Positions 60,325-64,000 of a stretch of DNA of 64,000 nt are shown piece after piece. Positions within the stretch are counted from its first letter, which is position 1. Every line of letters starts with the position of its first letter. Origin of the DNA: Caenorhabditis elegans (lineage: Eukaryota; Nematoda; Chromadorea; Rhabditida; Rhabditidae); the NCBI RefSeq assembly GCF_000002985.6, contig NC_003283.11, positions 7,192,001 through 7,256,000 of the forward strand. The letters are read 5' to 3'. The translations under genes were made by a program, and so were the position numbers. The notes under the pieces were generated by a model. The model saw only the letters and a program-made list of their open reading frames with translations. It did no database searches and was not told where the DNA came from.

Positions 60325-63157
60325 TTAAACCCATCGTTGATCGTAAACATATTTCACTTTTTCTTTCACGTTTTTGATTAATTGTTGTTCGAAATCTGGA
60401 GCCAGCCTAGTTTCTTTCAAGGATCCATTGTAGAATTCCATCCAATTTCCATTTAACGAATTTTGATCAACACTTCGATAATGCCTGAAAAGTCATATAG
60501 CTAATTTTCGTTTCAAGTGAGTTTTTGGGACCAAGCCTAAGGAACAGAAACAATTCCAAAATTTAAATAAAGATAATGTTGTACCTTAAATGAATAATTT
60601 GTTTAGGTATCGAAATAACATGAACATTCGGCTTTTGTCGAAAAGACCAGTGATAAAACAAAACATATACTAAATCCGGGCGTATAATTCCTTTGAAATT
60701 GTACCAGCTGACTTCTGTGGTCTTGTTATACTTGAGAAACGTCAATTCTGACTGTAAATTTGCAAAATTTTTCAGTTTTTCCGGAATTGTTCCGGTTGTT
60801 AGAATACGATTTGCCGTAATGCTGAGTTCTCCAATTGACGCTGGCATTGACCTGAATTGATTATAACGCTTTGCTCAGATTTGAAAAGTCTTGCCTCAAA
60901 AAATAAAGTATATCGTTGGAGCCTGTGTAAATTATTCGTTCGTCAATATCAACGTTAATCACCCATTTTGAATGATGTCGGCTTCGATGGTGGCAATCCT
61001 ATAACTAGTTATAACATAGATAAGTCATGAATTTAAGAAACACCCAACGAGATAACAGGAGTTACTTTTTTCATTTGGAAGAAGATTGGTCATAAGCTGG
61101 CATGCACATTATTTGACACGTTGGCAGGTATAAAATAAGCTTAGCTTGATCTAATGAAAGACAGGTATGCGGTAGACACTTAAGTAGACTTAAATGGCGG
61201 GTTTTTTGTTTTCGTTTACAGACAAACATTTTTTGGTTTCCTAACAAATTTTTTTTCTCCGAACATTCAGTTCTTTGACAAGTCAAAAATGGTCGGAACA
61301 AATGTAAACTTTGCAGAGAAATGTATGTTAACAGTTGCGACCAAATTTGCTGAAAATTTGCCGTTTGCCGAAAAAACCGATTCGTCGCCCATCCCTTGTA
61401 CATAGATTGAATTTTTTGTTCATTGAAATGTCACAAACCGGAATGCGCTCGGCGTCTCATTCTCGTAACTCAATTATTTCCCTTGTAAATTTGAATTATT
61501 GCCAGCGTTGAAAAGGTTTCTTACACAATTAAAACATATAAAATTTAACCTGTGTTTGTATCAAGTGAAACATCCATCCTAATTCTTGATATTCTGTAAT
61601 ATAAGTTGTGTACTCGGCATATCCGAACTTTGCATAGTAGTCCACGACTGTTCGATCATATTCGTTTATACTGAACAGAGTGAAGTAGAAATATGAAACA
61701 CCCTTAATCAGAACTATTGCTTCTATTTCAAATATGAGCAACCTACCACAAGTTTATAATGCTCCACATATTCTACAATTTCCAACCATTTGCTCTTTTT
61801 TCCGTACAATGGGCCAACACAAACAGACAGCTCATGAATTGGCTCTTAACGAAAAATTGTTCATGATATACTGAATAACTGAACATTGGTCCCGATACTC
61901 AAAATTTGTGCCGCAAAATAAAAATTGAAAAGAGCACCCGCAAACCAAACATCCGGTTTCATATAATGAATCGTTTATTATATTATTTGTCTACTATTTG
62001 AGATGGACGGTTTGATGACTTTTTGAGTAATCCGAAAAAGGGAAATGGAAAACACCAGCGGACATAGCTAAAATTTTTTGGCAGAACTTTTGGTTGAAAA
62101 AAATAAAATTATAAATAGTTTAAAATTATATAATGTTTCGGAAACTTCCGAGATATTCATTAGCTTTTTTTCAATTTGTTCTAAAAGTTCATAAAAAACC
62201 GTTCAAACTTTATATTCGAAGTTACTTCATTCTTTTCCTCTATAAAATTTAGATTTTCAGTTATAAACTTTCAAAAAATAATAAAAAATTGAAAACCCTA
62301 AGACGTATATACGTATCTTACCATCGTAAATTCTAAAGGTCAATGGGATCGGCTCATGAGGGGTTTCATTCTCATCAAAAGTAACGCTTACAAACTCGGC
62401 GCCATATCTTCTGGGACATGTGATTACTGTCATAGGAACTACCACAGTGTCGAAAGAAGAGTAAGGAACTTCATCACGATTACAGTCGTAGTATCGACAA
62501 GTCACCTTTTTGCTGAAAAAAGCTGAAACAAACGTTAAGAAGTATATTAGGAGAATAACGCTCAAAGTCTTCGACAACGACCTTCAATTTTTGTAATTCC
62601 AAAACTGAGATCTTTGTCTCTTCTTTTCATCGTTGTTAATGCCTTTGATAATACTTTGTCAAAAAAAGCAAACGTTATTATTTCCTCACATACTTATCAA
62701 TGTTTTGTGACGTTGTAACTATTGAAATTTGATCAGAATACACAAATGAAGATAGAAGACGGACTTGAGCATCTTTGATGTGCCTCTGAAAGAGTTTTAC
62801 AAAAAATTCAAGCTTATTTGAAGGTTGGCCAGGATATAAAAGATAAAACTTACAAAAGCACCAATCCGCACTGCGGCCCATTTTTTGAAATCTTCTGAGT
62901 ATGGTACATCTTTCGAAGTAACTCTGTTCCATGTTGGCACAACACAATCCTTGTTTTTATGAGAATATCTAAGATATAAAAAGTTATAATTTCGAAATGA
63001 TATTTCAGTTTTCTCACAAATGAATGGAAAATGAGTGATTTGCCTCTTTAAAAACATTAATAAGCAGAGAAATTTGATTGAAAATGATTCCCAGGCCGAA
63101 ACAAAAAATAATTAATCTTAAACAGAGTATTACAATTTTTTTGAAGTTATTAAACAT
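60325..63157 (-). CDS. GT92 (DUF23) family glycosyltransferase, type II membrane protein (439 aa)
   Basis: Nine exons: 63157-63018, 62968-62854, 62785-62694, 62512-62322, 61844-61747, 61702-61550, 60998-60895, 60851-60585, 60484-60325; phases close to 439 residues, normal for the family. A short cytoplasmic N-terminus and signal anchor (IVILCLRLIIFCFGLGIIF) precede the lumenal domain. Family blocks: KDAQVRLLSSFVYSD, TCRYYDCNRDEV, IHELSVCVGPLYGKKSKWLE with IVEYVEHYKL, YFYFTLFSINEYD, HHSKWVINVDIDERI (DxD-type metal site), IIHLRHYRS. GT92 enzymes are galactosyltransferases in the Golgi; in C. elegans GALT-1 adds galactose to N-glycan core fucose. This acceptor is unknown. One intron (60,894-60,852) has a GC donor (AG/GCAAGA), and two acceptors end in TTAAG. 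Probably functional. Confidence 0.88.
61305..61405. repeat. TTTGCCG repeat fragment in GT92 intron
   Basis: ATTTGCTGAAAATTTGCCGT followed by TTGCCGAAAAAACCGATTCG and CGCCCATCCCTTG. It matches the end structure of the repeat at 9,995-10,277 (TTTGCCG followed by GTCCACCCCTG). It makes the 551-bp intron between 60,999 and 61,549 unusually long for this gene. Confidence 0.5.
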
Positions 63158-64000
63158 TTTCTTAGCTAATACGAGTAATTCAACACAGTGGAGAAACGCC
63201 ACAAATGCGGGATGAGGATTTTATCTCGATTAACAAAGCTTGTAAAGCGAAAGGGGAGATTAAAATCAGAGCAGATACATTCACAGCTTTATAGTTTATA
63301 AATTATTTATATAGTTTTTTAAATTATTTGAAAAGTAAGAATAACAAAACGTGAAATGAAGGGGGTATGAAACATTTGTAGACCTTCCGTTAAACTAGAA
63401 GTATTAAAAGTATTGAAACTCCTGCGTAAGCAAACAAGACACACAAACTATAGGCGAACAATGATATGAAATCACTACTGGAGTCTGTTTGATTACGTTA
63501 AAGAATGAAGAGAATATATTGCTCCGTTAGCACTTTTAAGTTGGCGTCTTTGAACATTGTCTTTGAAATTCACTTTTGTAGCATAAATTTTCAAGATCTA
63601 TTGTTGCAATCATATTTCAGCCATCAAATTAAAAATCGGTTCCAAAACAACGATTAATGCTTGAATTGTCATGAAAACTTCAGAGTAATTTGTAAAAATT
63701 TCACAGAATGACAAAAGAAACACAATATTTTGTTTCAAAATTACATAAAACATTTTTGATGAAAACTCCTGTCTGGCGACAACAGATCCTTACATTAGGT
63801 GCATCGAAAATTGATTTCCTTGGCCGCATAGTTTTTATGCGAAATTGTGCTCGGTGTTTCGAGGGTATATTTTGTAAATGTTTCATCATAAAATTGATTT
63901 AATCGCAGCTCAATTTTTTTGATACTCTGCCAAAACCACACTATTTTGAAAACGTGTGGTGAAGTTCAGAATAGTTTATATATGCGAGGTTAACATCAAC
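63158..64000. other. Right-edge intergenic region
   Basis: AT-rich sequence upstream of the GT92 gene. Overlapping short frames on both strands at about 63,701-63,902 show no domain or splice context. No gene supported. Confidence 0.45.

Overview
The window looks like nuclear DNA of Caenorhabditis elegans or a very close relative. The sequence shows 45-70 bp introns with GTAAGT-like donors and TTTTCAG acceptors, candidate trans-splice acceptors just upstream of start codons, AT-rich intergenic DNA, many palindromic repeats containing CTACAGTA, and very compact gene spacing. From memory, the right half (FKBP, GEI-6-like, KRR1, REXO-like, BTBD9, HYLS1, mannose-6-phosphate isomerase) matches the C05C8 neighbourhood of chromosome V. 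No search was run. All exon models were assembled by hand and checked for reading phase. Unless noted, phases close exactly.

Layout. 0-2.3 kb: repeats, no gene. 2.4-6.2 kb: a divergent pair, an acidic AT-hook chromatin-type protein (-) and a CNPPD1-type cyclin-like protein (+). 8.3-13.5 kb: a receptor tyrosine kinase with VWA-like ectodomains (+). 14.0-22.9 kb: the HEATR5 homologue hpo-27 (-), a complete 2,076-residue model in 12 exons. 22.9-25.7 kb: repeat-rich upstream DNA. 25.7-29.0 kb: an F-box/LRR-like gene followed by a SAYSD1 homologue (-), 224 bp apart and possibly an operon. 29.5-31.3 kb: convergent KXD1 and SREK1IP1-like genes. 32.4-34.2 kb: a 53-residue membrane protein and a secretory FKBP (fkb-3). 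34.5-38.8 kb: a 1,106-residue low-complexity/coiled-coil protein (gei-6-like, -). 39.2-40.6 kb: KRR1. 40.7-45.1 kb: hpo-9 (BTBD9) followed by a REXO-type exonuclease (-), a likely operon. 45.6-49.3 kb: hyls-1 followed by a DMAC2L/ATP5S homologue (+), a likely operon. 51.4-55.0 kb: mannose-6-phosphate isomerase (-). 55-59 kb: gene-poor DNA with a long hairpin. 59.2-63.2 kb: a remnant of a C6-domain secreted-protein gene and a GT92 (DUF23) glycosyltransferase (-).

The genes are mostly unrelated housekeeping functions: ribosome biogenesis, lysosome and endosome traffic (HEATR5, KXD1), ER quality control (SAYSD1, FKBP), centriole (HYLS-1), sugar metabolism. I found no clear undescribed multi-gene system. 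The points most worth a second look are the kinase lacking activation-loop tyrosines, the 55-bp-arm hairpin at 58 kb, a seven-copy palindromic repeat family, the A/T-run introns of hpo-27, a retroelement-like tail in the last hyls-1 intron, a GC-AG intron in the GT92 gene, and E2F-like sites in the divergent promoter at 4.6 kb.
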